Shown: piece by piece, positions 1-7,231 of the stretch
Layout of the letters: each line of letters opens with the position of its first letter
How positions within the stretch are numbered: the stretch's first letter is position 1
Assembly (NCBI GenBank): GCA_964425135.1
Contig: CAYRKW010000075.1
Coordinates: forward strand, 1 to 15,358
DNA: 15,358 bases
Reading direction: 5' to 3'
Origin: CAYLLD01 sp964425135
GTDB lineage: Bacteria > Pseudomonadota > Alphaproteobacteria > Rhodobacterales > Rhodobacteraceae
Made by a program: the position numbers and the translations under genes
The notes under the pieces: model-generated
Seen by the model: the letters and a program-made list of their open reading frames with translations, nothing else
Told to the model about the DNA's origin: nothing
Databases searched by the model: none

Positions 1-47
1 GGTTCAAAAATATCCCGCTGCGCGCGCAAGCGCAAAACAAATGACGC

Positions 48-65
48 GAGCCGCGATAGCGGCTC
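48..65 (-). terminator. Hairpin terminator of the terC-SPFH-zinc ribbon-oxidoreductase operon
   Basis: A perfect 7-bp inverted repeat (GAGCCGC / GCGGCTC) with a GATA loop lies 10 bases beyond the stop codon of the last minus-strand gene. Read on the minus strand, the stem is followed by a moderately T-rich stretch (TCATTTGTTTTG). This fits an intrinsic terminator with an imperfect T tract. The role is inferred from position and structure. Confidence 0.6.
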
Positions 66-75
66 ACTGCGTGGC

Positions 76-1044
76 CTAGACTGTCAAAACGACCTTCCCC
101 GTTGATTTTCGCGCGCGCATCAGGTCGAGTGCCTCATTTGCGCTTTTGAGCGGGTAGCTCGCTCCAACATGTGGTTTGATTAGGCCTTGCACGTACATGC
201 GCGTAAGGTCAGCAAAACTGTCGGTCAGAACCTTCGGGGCGAATTTCGCGTAGCCGCCCCAGTAGAAGCCCAACACTGAGATGTTCTTGACGAGGATGAT
301 ATTGGCGGGGATTTGCGGGACGTCGCCGGAGGCGAAGCCCAGCGGCAGGATGCGGGCTTCGGGATTGCAGGCGCGCAGGGCTGCTTTGAACTGATCGCCG
401 CCAACCGGATCATAGACAACATCAGCGCCGCCGAGGTTTTTGACGATCTCGCGGATGTCCTCGTTGGTGCTGTCGATGAGATGATCGGCACCGGCGGCTT
501 TGGCAATCTCCAGTTTGTCGGCTCCGCGTGCGCATGCGATAACCTCTGCGCCCAGCGATCTGCCAAGCTCGACGGCGGTGAGGCCGACCCCGCCCGCCGC
601 ACCGAGCACCAGAAGGCGCTCGCCTTTTTGCAGATTTGCGCGATGCACGAGCGCGACGTGGGACGTGCCATAGGCGATGAGAAAGGCAGCGGCGTGATCG
701 AACGGCATCTCATCGGGGATTGGGACGCATTGGGAGGCCTCGATCACGGCGTGCTGAGCAAAACCGCCAAAACCGCAATAAGCGGCGATGCGGGTGCCCT
801 TGGCGAACGGTGTATCTGCGCCCGCCTCAATAATCTCGCCGGCGATCTCCATGCCAGGCGTAAAGGGTGGGTCGCGTTTTTCCTGATAGCTGCCGTCAAT
901 GACCAGCAGATCGCCGAAATTCAGACCGCAGGTTTTCACGGCGATCCGGTACTGATTAGCGCCCAAGGGGGCGTCGGAGAGGGTTTGCGCGGTCAGCTTT
1001 GCGCCAAGTTCGGTGACCTGCATTGCGGTATATGTCTGGCTCAT
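76..1044 (-). CDS. NADPH:quinone oxidoreductase-like MDR family protein
   Basis: A 322-residue zinc-independent medium-chain dehydrogenase/reductase of the quinone oxidoreductase type. Family knowledge suggests NAD(P)H-dependent reduction of quinones or enones in the cytoplasm; the true substrate is unknown. The N-terminal GroES-like domain carries NFGDLL (42-47) and PGMEIAGE (63-70). The Rossmann domain has GAAGGVG (148-154), followed by the usual GADHLID and DPVGG segments. No structural or catalytic zinc cysteine cluster is visible. The ATG at 1044 (MSQTYTAMQ) is preferred to an in-frame start about 130 bases upstream, because that would overlap the previous gene and add a low-complexity basic extension. 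The preceding gene stops 5 bases upstream, so this is the last gene of the operon. A later ATG (residue 8) is also possible. Confidence 0.9.
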   Translation of the reverse strand: MSQTYTAMQVTELGAKLTAQTLSDAPLGANQYRIAVKTCGLNFGDLLVIDGSYQEKRDPPFTPGMEIAGEIIEAGADTPFAKGTRIAAYCGFGGFAQHAVIEASQCVPIPDEMPFDHAAAFLIAYGTSHVALVHRANLQKGERLLVLGAAGGVGLTAVELGRSLGAEVIACARGADKLEIAKAAGADHLIDSTNEDIREIVKNLGGADVVYDPVGGDQFKAALRACNPEARILPLGFASGDVPQIPANIILVKNISVLGFYWGGYAKFAPKVLTDSFADLTRMYVQGLIKPHVGASYPLKSANEALDLMRARKSTGKVVLTV

Positions 1045-1049
1045 CTGCT

Positions 1050-2243
1050 CTACTCGAATTGGATGATTTGGGTGGTGCCGCCTGCTTGCTGGTTCATGGC
1101 GATCATGTAGCCGATGATCCCTGCGAGAATTAGACCAGCGAGCACGGCGAAGGTGATTTTCCACACCGACCACGGACGGTCGCCGCGCACAGCGCCGGTG
1201 CGGCCGTTGACGACGAAACGGTAAGATTTGCCACGATACTTATAAGCGGCGAGCCAGATGGGCAGCAGGATGTGCTTGAAGGTGATCTGGCCGATGTCGG
1301 TGTCGAGATCGTGGATGCGTTGCTTATCGCCTCCGATGTCGAATTTCACATCGCGCACGATGGTGCGTTCGATGATTTGCGATGCCTCGTCATAGCCCTC
1401 TTCGAGCGAAACGGTGTAGGCTTCGGCGCGAAATCCGGCGAGGAACTCGGGTTGATAGGGCTCAAGGCTCGACAAATCCCATGGACCGAGTGCGCTGCCG
1501 TATTGGGTGGGTAGCGCGTGGGAGGCGAGCACCAACACGTCATCAAAAAAGCGCGCAACGCGGCCGGAGACACTGCTCCAGCGGGTTTTGGCGACGCGGC
1601 GTTGCTGCGTGCTGGTTTTGCCGTTGCGGCGGACGCGGACGGTTTTGGTCTCGTAGTAAGTGGTGCCGCGCTCACCGCGATAGCGGGTTTTGGTTTCAGC
1701 ATCATAGGTCCAATAGGGGATGTAGACCCCTTGCATCGCCCGCCCTGCCCGCGCGTAGGCTTTGAGGCTAGAGGGCGCGAACCATAAGCTGCCCAGCCAC
1801 TCGTTCATTTGGGCGCGCGCCTCTTTTTCGCTGAGCGCGAACGGCAGAACGCCGCGCGGTTTGATGTGGCGTGCAATGCCGGTGCCGGTGACAACAGGGG
1901 TTGCGCAGAACGGGCATTCGGAGGCGTGGGAGTTGGGTTCAAACTCAACATTCGCCCCGCAGTTGGGGCAGTCGAGGATGGTGACGTCCTCCATTTCCGC
2001 ATCAGGCAATTCTTCGGATACGGCGGTGCGAAAATCCAATTCGCGAATGGAGGCGGATCGCCATGTGCCTTGCGACACTATCTGTTCGTGGTTGCCGCAA
2101 TGATCGCAGGTCAGGTGGTCGGTGCCCGGCTCAAAGCGCAGGTCAGAGCCGCAGGTATCGCAAGGAAAGCGATGCTCCACCGCTTCGTTGCCGAGAGCTT
2201 CGGTTACAGCCATTTGAGACGAGTGCCGCGCGTTGGCATCCAA
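1050..2243 (-). CDS. Double zinc-ribbon (TFIIB-type) membrane-anchored protein, YdjG-like
   Basis: About 397 residues. Two zinc ribbons are visible at the N-terminus: C28-x2-C31 with C46-x2-C49, and C92-x2-C95 with C110-x2-C113. A mixed middle region follows, then one hydrophobic segment near 362-383 and a short tail, so the protein is probably a tail-anchored inner-membrane protein with a cytoplasmic zinc-ribbon head. Homologues are often mislabelled PriA or helicase because of the ribbons; no helicase motif is present. The longest reading starts with TTG at 2243, two bases after the SPFH stop. An ATG at 2213 (residue 11) is an alternative giving 387 residues, and neither has a strong Shine-Dalgarno. 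By analogy with Bacillus YdjG, encoded beside the SPFH protein YdjI, it is probably a partner of the SPFH protein. That role is inference. Confidence 0.85.
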   Translation of the reverse strand: MDANARHSSQMAVTEALGNEAVEHRFPCDTCGSDLRFEPGTDHLTCDHCGNHEQIVSQGTWRSASIRELDFRTAVSEELPDAEMEDVTILDCPNCGANVEFEPNSHASECPFCATPVVTGTGIARHIKPRGVLPFALSEKEARAQMNEWLGSLWFAPSSLKAYARAGRAMQGVYIPYWTYDAETKTRYRGERGTTYYETKTVRVRRNGKTSTQQRRVAKTRWSSVSGRVARFFDDVLVLASHALPTQYGSALGPWDLSSLEPYQPEFLAGFRAEAYTVSLEEGYDEASQIIERTIVRDVKFDIGGDKQRIHDLDTDIGQITFKHILLPIWLAAYKYRGKSYRFVVNGRTGAVRGDRPWSVWKITFAVLAGLILAGIIGYMIAMNQQAGGTTQIIQFE

Positions 2244-2245
2244 TA

Positions 2246-3400
2246 TCAGCTTTCGGGCGGTGGCGGCGGCAAAACGGTGAAGAGTTGCGCAAGCTCGGCA
2301 ACTTCGTCAGCGGTTTTCCAGCCGTCCTGCCCTGCGGTCCAAACGTAAGTGTCGCGAGACAGATCACCGTCTTGCGCCATGCGGCCCAGCTTGGCACGGG
2401 AATAGGGGCCTTTGGTTTGTTTGCCATCCGCGATGTGCCAGACCTTTTCGACAGACGCAGCCGGTGGTGGCGGCGGCGTGATGATGCCCAGATTGCTGGA
2501 ATGCGGCGGCGGTGTGGGAACTGGCGCGACCGTGCCCCAAGGCCCCATCTGACCAGTTGCCATTTGTGTCGCCATCGCCATACCCATGCCAGCCCCGACA
2601 CCAGAGCCAATCATGTTGCCGCCCGGTTGGGCCGCCCCTGTGGTCAGAGCTTCGGCGGCGGAGTATTGCATGAAGCTGCCCAGATCGCCGACGATTCCCA
2701 TGGACGTGCGCTTGTCGAGCGCGGCCTCAACCGCGTCGGGAAGAGAGATATTTTCGATGTAGAACTCCGGCATTTCAATCCCAAACACTGCCAGCTCGGG
2801 CGCAAGACGTTCGCGCAGAATTTTAGCCAGCTCCATCGTGTTGGCCGACATATCGAGGACTGGAATGCCCGAGGCTGCGATCGCTGTTGAGAAGCGCGAG
2901 ACGATGATGTTTCGGATCTGGAAGCTGATCTCGTCGGTGGTGAACTCGCCATCGGTGCCGACAATCTCGCGCAGAAAGAGACCCGGATCGGAGACGCGGA
3001 TTGCAAAGGTTCCAAAGGCGCGCAGGCGGACGGGGCCGAACTCAGGATCGCGACAGATGATCGGGTTTTTGGTGCCCCATTTGAGGTCCTGAAAGCGGGT
3101 TGTGTTAACGAAATAGATTTCCGATTTGAACGGGCTTTTGAAACCGTGATCCCAGCTGTTGAGCGTAGTGGTGATCGGCATGTTGTTGGTCTCTAGCAGA
3201 TAAAGACCGGGGTGAAAGACATCTGCCAGCTGGCCTTCATGGACAAACACCGCCGCCTGTCCTTCGCGGACGGTGAGTTTGGCGCCATATTTGATCTCGT
3301 GATCTTCGCGCTCGAACCGCCAGACAAGCGTATCGTCCGTGTTGTCGGTCCAGTGAATGACGTCAATAAACTCGCCGGTCAGAAAGTCCAAAATACCCAT
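2246..3400 (-). CDS. SPFH-domain protein with C-terminal GYF_2-like domain, YdjI-like
   Basis: 384 residues. The first ~240 residues match the YdjI-like SPFH group often labelled 'virion core protein' (GVRLRAFGT-like core near 122-131, FYIENISLPD at 213-222). SPFH proteins form large membrane-associated oligomers. A Gly/Met/Ala-rich linker (about 260-290) and a proline-rich stretch (PTPPPH, TPPPPPA, about 295-314) lead to a GYF_2/DUF4339-like domain (about 320-372; WHIADGKQTKGPYS and a later W in AGQDGWKTADEV). The C-terminus is again proline-rich (PPPPPES). No transmembrane helix is evident, so membrane attachment may need the adjacent zinc-ribbon protein. ATG at 3400 has a strong Shine-Dalgarno (AGGTGG, 4 bases before). 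The next gene follows almost without a gap, indicating translational coupling. Confidence 0.9.
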   Translation of the reverse strand: MGILDFLTGEFIDVIHWTDNTDDTLVWRFEREDHEIKYGAKLTVREGQAAVFVHEGQLADVFHPGLYLLETNNMPITTTLNSWDHGFKSPFKSEIYFVNTTRFQDLKWGTKNPIICRDPEFGPVRLRAFGTFAIRVSDPGLFLREIVGTDGEFTTDEISFQIRNIIVSRFSTAIAASGIPVLDMSANTMELAKILRERLAPELAVFGIEMPEFYIENISLPDAVEAALDKRTSMGIVGDLGSFMQYSAAEALTTGAAQPGGNMIGSGVGAGMGMAMATQMATGQMGPWGTVAPVPTPPPHSSNLGIITPPPPPAASVEKVWHIADGKQTKGPYSRAKLGRMAQDGDLSRDTYVWTAGQDGWKTADEVAELAQLFTVLPPPPPES

Positions 3401-3439
3401 GTTACCACCTTTGCTATGCGCCGGTTTGGGCGCGCTATT

Positions 3440-3463
3440 GATCCCCCCGCAACAGGGGGGATC
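3440..3463 (-). terminator. Strong GC hairpin between terC and the SPFH gene
   Basis: A perfect 9-bp inverted repeat (GATCCCCCC / GGGGGGATC) with a 6-base loop begins 9 bases past the terC stop and ends 39 bases before the SPFH start. No T tract follows on either strand, so it may attenuate transcription or stabilise the terC message 3' end rather than fully terminate. Its role is inferred. Confidence 0.45.
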
Positions 3464-3472
3464 GTTGCGATA

Positions 3473-4261
3473 TCAGTCGTGCTGTCGCACGCGCTCGTGG
3501 TCCAGCTTGCGCTGATAGCCCGATTGCACGATCTCGACGAGGAAGAGCACGATGACCGAGAAGTAGAAGGTCGCTTTGGACATCGGGATCACCTCGAAGC
3601 CGAAAACCTTGAGGTGGGCCAGATGGCCGCCTTCACCCAGAAGCACCACACCGACGATCAAGAGGATGAAGAGGCCCAAGACCTCATACATCCGGTTGCG
3701 TTCGAGGAACTCGGCGACGCTGTCAGCCAGCACCAGCATGCCCACCGCAGAGGCGACAATCGCAATCACAAGGATCGGGAATACATCGGTGATGGCAAGT
3801 GCGGAAAGGATGCTGTCGAAGCTGAAGATCAGGTTCATAAACACGATCAGGATGATCACTTGCGTGGCGGATTTGGAGGATTTTCCTTTGCCGTCTGCGT
3901 GCAGGTCGTGGATGGTCAGCATGTGTCGGATCTCTTTCACGGCGGTGTACATGATAAATATACCGCCCAAAAGAAACACGATGGTTGCAAAATTAAACTC
4001 GCCTTCGATGTAGCCGACCCAATTGATCGAAAAGAACGGGTCCTTGAGCGTTTCGATCAACGAGATCATGGTGAACAAAAGAATGATCCTGAGCGCCAGT
4101 GCGATCAGGATACCCCAGCGGCGCACAGCGGCCTGCAAATGGCGAGGCGCGCGTTGCGATTCAATCGAGATGTAGAGCAGATTGTCGAAGCCAAGGACTG
4201 CTTGCAGAAAGATCAGCATCGCAAGATTGCCGAGGTTTTCGAATGTAAAAAGGTCAAGCAT
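3473..4261 (-). CDS. TerC family integral membrane protein
   Basis: 262 residues with about seven hydrophobic segments, the usual size for a stand-alone TerC protein. The two family hallmark motifs in membrane helices are present: QAVLGFDNLLYIS, with D26-N27, and FMNLIFSFDSILSALA, with D149-S150. TerC proteins are linked to tellurite resistance, manganese export and metalation of secreted enzymes in other bacteria; which ion is handled here cannot be read from the sequence. The ATG at 4261 has a GCAGG element 4 bases upstream. A hydrophilic loop (about 118-133, rich in H, K, D and S) separates the two halves. It is the first gene of the minus-strand run leading to the SPFH and zinc-ribbon genes, with a hairpin in between. 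The link to those genes is suggestive but may be loose. Confidence 0.9.
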   Translation of the reverse strand: MLDLFTFENLGNLAMLIFLQAVLGFDNLLYISIESQRAPRHLQAAVRRWGILIALALRIILLFTMISLIETLKDPFFSINWVGYIEGEFNFATIVFLLGGIFIMYTAVKEIRHMLTIHDLHADGKGKSSKSATQVIILIVFMNLIFSFDSILSALAITDVFPILVIAIVASAVGMLVLADSVAEFLERNRMYEVLGLFILLIVGVVLLGEGGHLAHLKVFGFEVIPMSKATFYFSVIVLFLVEIVQSGYQRKLDHERVRQHD

Positions 4262-4545
4262 AAACCTGCGTCCCGTCCGGTTTCATTTTATTTTTCAAAG
4301 CCGAAACAACACCAAACTTGGCAGGTATTCAAGTCCATTGGCTGTGGAAGATGACGCAAGGGAAAGGCATCTGACGGGCAATTTTGCTCAAATTTTGTGC
4401 AATCAACGAATCGTGGTATGGTTGTCTCACGCATTGAAGGCCGAACTGTCTTGAATGATTGCGTCAGGGCGTACCGGCTTTGATACATTTGCGACGAAGT
4501 CGCCGCGGATTTTCGCGACGATCAGAATGTGAAGGAAGGCCCGCC
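4262..4545. promoter_or_regulatory. Divergent intergenic region between terC and csp, with a likely csp promoter
   Basis: This 284-base region separates terC (minus) from the cold-shock gene (plus). For csp, TTGTGC at 4395-4400 and TATGGT at 4417-4422 are 16 bases apart, a plausible sigma-70 type promoter giving a leader of about 115 bases, long as is usual for cold-shock genes. For terC only a weak pair is visible: TTGGTG (complement of 4310-4315) and TAAAAT (complement of 4285-4290), 19 bases apart. No convincing small gene was found here. Confidence 0.4.
4491..4519 (+). promoter_or_regulatory. Cold-shock gene leader with two alternative hairpins
   Basis: GTCGC at 4499-4503 is flanked by two copies of GCGACGA (4491-4497 and 4515-4521). 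It can pair with GCGAC upstream (3-base loop) or GCGAC downstream (11-base loop), but not both. The Shine-Dalgarno of csp (GGAAGG, 4534-4539) lies just downstream. This could be a temperature-responsive or attenuating RNA switch. Only the pairing potential is seen; the function is inferred. Confidence 0.35.
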
Positions 4546-4752
4546 ATGGCCAAAGGCACAGTCAAGTGGTTCAACACTGAAAAAGGATACGGTTTTATAG
4601 CGCCCGAAGACGGAGGCAGCGATGTCTTTGTCCATATTACTGCGGTTCACGAAGCCGGATTGCAAAGTTTGACCGAAAATCAGGCAATTGAATTTGAGTT
4701 GGTTGAGGGACCTAAAGGGCGTTCGAACGCGGGTGCACTTAAGGTTTCGTAA
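4546..4752 (+). CDS. csp: CspA-family cold-shock protein
   Basis: A 68-residue single cold-shock domain, the normal length for the family. It starts MAKGTVKWFN and has both RNA-binding motifs: RNP1 as KGYGFI and RNP2 as VFVHI. Such proteins bind single-stranded RNA and DNA in the cytoplasm and melt secondary structure, acting as RNA chaperones during cold shock or growth transitions. The ATG at 4546 is set by GGAAGG six bases before it and by family alignment; an in-frame start 87 bases earlier would add an unrelated basic extension. The gene stands alone, divergent from terC and convergent with the lipoprotein gene. Its long leader with alternative hairpins suggests post-transcriptional control. 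Which csp paralogue this is cannot be told. Confidence 0.97.
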   Translation: MAKGTVKWFNTEKGYGFIAPEDGGSDVFVHITAVHEAGLQSLTENQAIEFELVEGPKGRSNAGALKVS

Positions 4753-4857
4753 ATTCGACGACTGATACGCCATTGAAGTCTGCAAGGGTGAGACGCGGCG
4801 GCTGAGTTTGGCCGTCGGTGTGTCGCGCGCATTTGGCACGCCATAGGGCGCGCATGA

Positions 4858-4874
4858 GAGCGGGCCGCCCGCTC
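4858..4874. terminator. GC-rich palindrome between convergent csp and lipoprotein genes
   Basis: A perfect palindrome, GAGCGGGC-C-GCCCGCTC, lies 28 bases beyond the lipoprotein stop (minus strand) and about 105 bases beyond the csp stop (plus strand). It may serve as a shared terminator. On the plus strand it is followed at a short distance by GATTTTCTCTTAT; on the minus strand there is no T tract. The 9-mer ATGAGAGCG occurs on both sides of it (4854-4862 and 4894-4902). Confidence 0.45.
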
Positions 4875-4902
4875 GTTGGGCGATTTTCTCTTATGAGAGC
4901 GA

Positions 4903-5694
4903 TCAGTTGCCGCCGACGCGCAGGTTGCGAAAGGCGATGGGGGACCAGCCGCAGACGAAACCGTCGCCATCGGGGTCGATTTTCGCCGGATCTTCTTGTG
5001 GACCGCCAGCGGCGAGGAAAGCGCGTTGCGCTTCGTCGGGATTTCCATATGTCCGGCAGGCGCGGTTGGCGCTGGAGCGTGACCGGTTGGGCCGATCGTA
5101 GATACGCTCCCCGATTTTATGTGTGGTCGAGCGGGCGAAGGCGGCGAGGTTCACGCTTGTATTTGTCTGCGGCAGGGGCGCCGCTTCGAGCACCACGGTT
5201 CGCTGGGCCTGAGCGGCCAAACGCTCGGCATCGGTCTCAATCGTCTGGTTTTGCACCACTGTATCAAAAGAATTGTCGGTTATGCCGTCGCTCGTCGGGA
5301 GTTGGGCCGGGACGGTTTGCGCGGATTGGCTCGCTAGAGGGGTTTGCACGGGCTGCAAAGGTTGCACGCTTGCGCTTGCCACGGGTTGTTGCGGGGTGAT
5401 CGCCAACGGATCAACGTTTGGCGTACCCGCATCGGCAATCGCCTGATCGAGCGAATTGATCAGCGCGGTGTCGCCGGTGTTGACGGTGCGAATGACCTGA
5501 CCCAAGTTGCGCCGCGCCTGATTGTCCGCGCGCAGCTCGCGGATCACTTGCTGCTGCTGGGCAAGGCGCGGTTGCACTTCGGCAGAAGCGACGTTGGGAT
5601 TGTCGAAATACTCGCTTTGACCGACGGGCTGTTCGGAGCAGGCCACCAGAGCGAGGGTGCAAGATAATACTACTGAAATCGACTTGAAGGACAT
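4903..5694 (-). CDS. Lipoprotein with C-terminal Excalibur calcium-binding-like domain
   Basis: 263 residues. A lipoprotein signal peptide is clear: Lys4, a hydrophobic core, then the lipobox LVAC with Cys19, so the protein is expected to be lipid-anchored in the envelope. The middle is rich in Q, A, T and P and looks unstructured. The C-terminal ~65 residues contain a Cys, then DPDGDGFVCGW, the DxDxDGxxC pattern of the Excalibur domain, preceded by ACRTYGNPDEAQRAFLAAGG. The domain is thought to bind calcium and occurs in extracellular proteins; here its target is unknown. The ATG at 5694 is fixed by the signal peptide and by GAAGAGAG a few bases upstream; an in-frame start 210 bases earlier would run into gatA. 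It lies 43 bases after gatA and may be co-transcribed with it, but a functional link is not evident. Confidence 0.85.
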   Translation of the reverse strand: MSFKSISVVLSCTLALVACSEQPVGQSEYFDNPNVASAEVQPRLAQQQQVIRELRADNQARRNLGQVIRTVNTGDTALINSLDQAIADAGTPNVDPLAITPQQPVASASVQPLQPVQTPLASQSAQTVPAQLPTSDGITDNSFDTVVQNQTIETDAERLAAQAQRTVVLEAAPLPQTNTSVNLAAFARSTTHKIGERIYDRPNRSRSSANRACRTYGNPDEAQRAFLAAGGPQEDPAKIDPDGDGFVCGWSPIAFRNLRVGGN

Positions 5695-5737
5695 GGTTCT
5701 CTCTTCGGCTGATCCGCAGATTATATCAGATTTTGTC

Positions 5738-7225
5738 TCACCACCAAGTCGGCGCTTTGGCATCGAACGCAACGGCGCTCTCAAGCGCATAGGCGGCGTT
5801 GAGCATGTCCGCTTCGCCCCATGGCTGACCGATAAGCTGGAGGCCAAGCGGCAAACCTTGTTTGTCGCACCCTGCCGGGACAGATACGCCCGGCAGACCG
5901 GCAAGGTTGACGGTCACGGTGAAGACATCGTTGAGGTACATCTCGATGGGGTCGGCGTCTTCCATCTCGCCGATCCCAAAGGCTGCGGAGGGTGTTGCGG
6001 GGGTGAGGATAAGGTCGACGCCATTTGCGAAGACTTTCTCGAAGTCGTTGCGGATCAGCGTGCGGACTTTTTGGGCGCGCACGTAATAGGCGTCGTAGAA
6101 GCCGGCGGAGAGGACATAAGCGCCGATCATGATGCGGCGTTTGACCTCTGGGCCAAATCCTTCTGCGCGCGAGCGTTCGTACATCTGGGTGATGCCGTCA
6201 CTGGCGCTCAGGTCGGTGCGGTAGCCGTAGCGTACACCATCGTAGCGGGCCAGATTGGACGAGGCTTCGGCGGGTGCGATCACGTAGTAGGCAGGCAATG
6301 CGTATTTGGTGTGCGGCAAGGTCACATCGACGATTTTCGCGCCTGCATCGCGCAGTTTGTCCGCGCCTTCGGTCCAGAGCTTTTCGATCTCATCGGGCAT
6401 CGCGTCGAGGCGATATTCTTTGGGGATACCGATTGTTTTGCCTTTGATGTCGCCGGTGAGCGCCGCTTCGAAATCGGGCACGGCGATATCTGCGGAGGTG
6501 CTGTCTTTGGGGTCATGGCCGCACATCGCCTCCAGCATGATCGCGCCGTCACGGACGGTTTTGGTCATGGGGCCTGCCTGATCGAGCGAAGAGGCAAAGG
6601 CAACGATGCCCCAGCGCGAGCAGCGCCCATAGGTGGGCTTGATACCAACGATACCTGTGAGCGCAGCGGGCTGGCGGATTGAGCCGCCTGTATCGGTGCC
6701 GGTAGCAGCAAGGCAAAGGTCAGCGGAGACAGCGGCTGCTGAGCCACCAGATGAGCCACCCGGCGTGAGCGCCGCGTCCGAGCCGTCGCGTCGCCACGGG
6801 TTGATGGCAGGGCCGTAATGGGATGTCTCGTTCGACGAGCCCATCGCAAATTCGTCCATGTTCAGCTTGCCGAGCATGACAGCGCCGCTGTCCCACAGCT
6901 TGGAGGTCACGGTACTTTCATATTCTGGCAGAAAGCCGGACAGCATCTTTGATGCGGCCTGCGAGGGAGTGTGGCGCGTGCAAAAGAGATCCTTGATGCC
7001 AAGCGGAATACCACACATCGCAGGTGCATCGCCTTTGCCCAGCCGCTCATCCGCCGCTTTAGCCATATCCATCGCGATATCGGGCGTCTTGGCACTGACA
7101 GCGTTCAGCGCATCGGCTGCATCAATGGCAGTCAGGCAGCTTTGCGTCAGCTCCTGCGAGGTGAAATCGCCCTTGCGCAGGCCGTCGCGGGCATCGGCGA
7201 TGGTGAGTTTGTTCAGATCACTCAT
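5738..7225 (-). CDS. gatA: Asp-tRNA(Asn)/Glu-tRNA(Gln) amidotransferase subunit A
   Basis: A 495-residue amidase-signature protein. It releases ammonia from glutamine for the transamidation of Glu-tRNA(Gln) and Asp-tRNA(Asn) in the cytoplasm, as part of GatCAB. The catalytic set is visible: Lys78 (GIKDLF), cis-Ser158 in GGSSGGS (156-162) and nucleophile Ser182 in TDTGGSIRQPA, with the normal 24-residue spacing between the two serines. Length matches the family and no defect is seen. ATG at 7225 is 6 bases downstream of the gatC stop, so the two are co-translated. gatB is not in the window; it is often unlinked in this group. It is followed by a lipoprotein gene of unknown relation. Confidence 0.98.
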   Translation of the reverse strand: MSDLNKLTIADARDGLRKGDFTSQELTQSCLTAIDAADALNAVSAKTPDIAMDMAKAADERLGKGDAPAMCGIPLGIKDLFCTRHTPSQAASKMLSGFLPEYESTVTSKLWDSGAVMLGKLNMDEFAMGSSNETSHYGPAINPWRRDGSDAALTPGGSSGGSAAAVSADLCLAATGTDTGGSIRQPAALTGIVGIKPTYGRCSRWGIVAFASSLDQAGPMTKTVRDGAIMLEAMCGHDPKDSTSADIAVPDFEAALTGDIKGKTIGIPKEYRLDAMPDEIEKLWTEGADKLRDAGAKIVDVTLPHTKYALPAYYVIAPAEASSNLARYDGVRYGYRTDLSASDGITQMYERSRAEGFGPEVKRRIMIGAYVLSAGFYDAYYVRAQKVRTLIRNDFEKVFANGVDLILTPATPSAAFGIGEMEDADPIEMYLNDVFTVTVNLAGLPGVSVPAGCDKQGLPLGLQLIGQPWGEADMLNAAYALESAVAFDAKAPTWW

Positions 7226-7231
7226 AGCCGG

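Noticed and set aside
313..1110. Long plus-strand open frame opposite the quinone oxidoreductase
   Set aside because: It is the antisense shadow of a well-supported gene and encodes no recognisable motif.
1050..2243. PriA or helicase annotation for the zinc-ribbon protein
   Set aside because: Only the zinc ribbons resemble PriA; there are no helicase motifs and a C-terminal membrane helix is present.
3212..4354. 380-codon plus-strand frame opposite terC and the SPFH start
   Set aside because: The protein is rich in H, D, Q and K as expected for an antisense reading of a membrane protein; TerC on the other strand has clear motifs.
5657..6682. 341-codon plus-strand frame opposite gatA
   Set aside because: Antisense to a fully conserved gatA with complete catalytic residues.
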